This document shows, piece after piece, positions 24,735 to 25,063 of a stretch of 25,063 nucleotides of DNA (the stretch's first letter is position 1; the number at the start of each line of letters is the position of its first letter). The notes below the pieces were generated by a model, which had not been told where the DNA came from, did no database searches, and worked only from the letters and a program-made list of their open reading frames with translations. Source of the stretch: CAZHWR01 sp964536085 (GTDB lineage Bacteria > Bacillota > Clostridia > Oscillospirales > Ruminococcaceae); contig CAZHWR010000027.1 in NCBI GenBank assembly GCA_964536085.1, positions 1 to 25,063 on the forward strand, written 5' to 3'. A program made the position numbers and the translations under genes.

Positions 24735-24821
24735 TTACTCTTGATTATCGATTGCATAGATAATGCAGGCAATCCCAGCAATCATCGATAACAGAATAGC
24801 CCCATCCATTGCACTATTCAC
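24735..24821 (-). CDS. Possible 28-residue single-span membrane peptide
   Basis: GTG at 24821 with CGGAG 5 bases upstream, ending TAA at 24735. The product begins MNSAMDGAILL, has one hydrophobic span (about residues 6-24, core SMIAGIACIIYA) and ends IDNQE. A second in-frame ATG lies four codons in. Size resembles small toxin-like or holin-like membrane peptides of Firmicutes, but no family is recognised and chance is possible. It is bracketed by the inverted repeat at 24630-24675 and the hairpin at 24848-24876. Confidence 0.4.
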   Translation of the reverse strand: MNSAMDGAILLSMIAGIACIIYAIDNQE

Positions 24822-24847
24822 TGTTGCTCCGACAAAACTATATTAAG

Positions 24848-24880
24848 AAACGCTCATATCCTGTATATGGGCGTTTTTCT
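24848..24880 (+). terminator. Terminator-like hairpin in the right-hand intergenic region
   Basis: AAACGCTCATAT (24848-24859), loop CCTGT and ATATGGGCGTTT (24865-24876; one wobble) run into a T-rich tail. A second hairpin, AAACCACAA-TATC-TTGTGGTTT (24887-24908), follows 10 bases later. No plus-strand gene precedes them closely, so what they terminate is unclear. Confidence 0.6.
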
Positions 24881-24939
24881 TTCAATAAACCACAATATCT
24901 TGTGGTTTTATGCAGCTTCTTGACACTGTATTTTGCCGC

Positions 24940-24960
24940 TTGTCGCTTAGTTGTCGCTTA
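24940..24960. repeat. Tandem direct repeat TTGTCGCTTA
   Basis: Two exact 10-base copies, 24940-24949 and 24951-24960, are separated by one base. They could be a protein-binding site or a recombination/attachment site. Apart from the elements listed separately, I see nothing else in 24415-25063. Confidence 0.6.
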
Positions 24961-25011
24961 AATGTGCAAGCTGATACTAAAAGATGCGCTGAAATATTCA
25001 CAAATTATCTA

Positions 25012-25040
25012 TTGAAAACCGGGTGGGATTGTGGTAAAAT
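25012..25040 (+). promoter_or_regulatory. Extended -10 promoter at the right edge
   Basis: TTGAAA (25012-25017), a 17-base spacer and TAAAAT (25035-25040), with TG one base before the -10. The gene it serves lies beyond the window. Confidence 0.5.
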
Positions 25041-25063
25041 TTTATACAAAATGGTGTACCCAA

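Noticed and set aside
24870..25000. 39-codon minus-strand GTG frame across the TTGTCGCTTA repeats
   Set aside because: No ribosome site, biased composition and an immediate upstream stop; chance is more likely.
1..25063. CRISPR arrays, tRNA or rRNA genes, complete insertion sequences
   Set aside because: No regularly spaced direct repeats, no cloverleaf-ending CCA genes or rRNA signatures and no transposase motifs were seen by eye; a tRNAscan or ISfinder run would be the decisive check.

Overview
The window looks like chromosomal DNA of a low-to-mid GC, Gram-positive gut-type Clostridia (Oscillospiraceae/Ruminococcaceae-like; this placement is inferred). The signs are strong AGGAGG ribosome sites, several TTG starts, sigmaA promoters with 16-18 base spacers, many intrinsic terminators, a T-box leader, a lipobox binding protein and a type 2 isoleucyl-tRNA synthetase. 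I see no rRNA, tRNA, CRISPR array or complete insertion sequence.

Layout. (1) Bases 1-7294 are a glycan-use locus. A large secreted multidomain GH43-type glycosidase (minus strand, running off the left edge) diverges from a cytosolic GH38 alpha-mannosidase (plus), each with its own good promoter in a 500-base AT-rich gap. (2) Bases 7301-9025 are an operon of a membrane-anchored XRE regulator followed by a short-chain dehydrogenase. (3) Across a hairpin-rich gap lies a MATE efflux pump (9273-10736), with a near-perfect promoter and an intrinsic terminator inside its leader. (4) Bases 10855-13283 are a polar amino-acid ABC transporter: lipoprotein binding protein, then permease, then ATPase, with a terminator between the first two. 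(5) Alanine racemase (13597-14772, minus) is followed by a 31-residue membrane peptide. (6) A SLOG-family YspA-like protein (apparently leaderless) and a metallo-beta-lactamase-fold hydrolase form a plus-strand pair. (7) A LysM-G5-M23 cell-wall peptidase is on the minus strand. (8) ileS follows a T-box leader whose specifier codon is ATC but whose tRNA-acceptor-binding sequence looks degenerate. (9) A DUF4474 membrane protein overlaps a calcineurin-like phosphoesterase that carries a four-cysteine insertion. (10) The last 650 bases are non-coding or micro-coding: terminators, a perfect 16-base inverted repeat, a 28-residue membrane peptide candidate and an edge promoter.

How the parts work together. 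The first locus pairs extracellular side-chain removal with intracellular alpha-mannoside hydrolysis. The centre covers efflux, amino-acid import and D-alanine supply for the wall, and the M23 enzyme remodels that wall. The two pairs of least known function are SLOG + MBL hydrolase and DUF4474 + phosphoesterase. They, the unusual ileS T-box and the self-duplicated membrane XRE regulator are the most promising leads. Several starts were moved from the longest open frame to codons with a ribosome site; each is explained in its entry.
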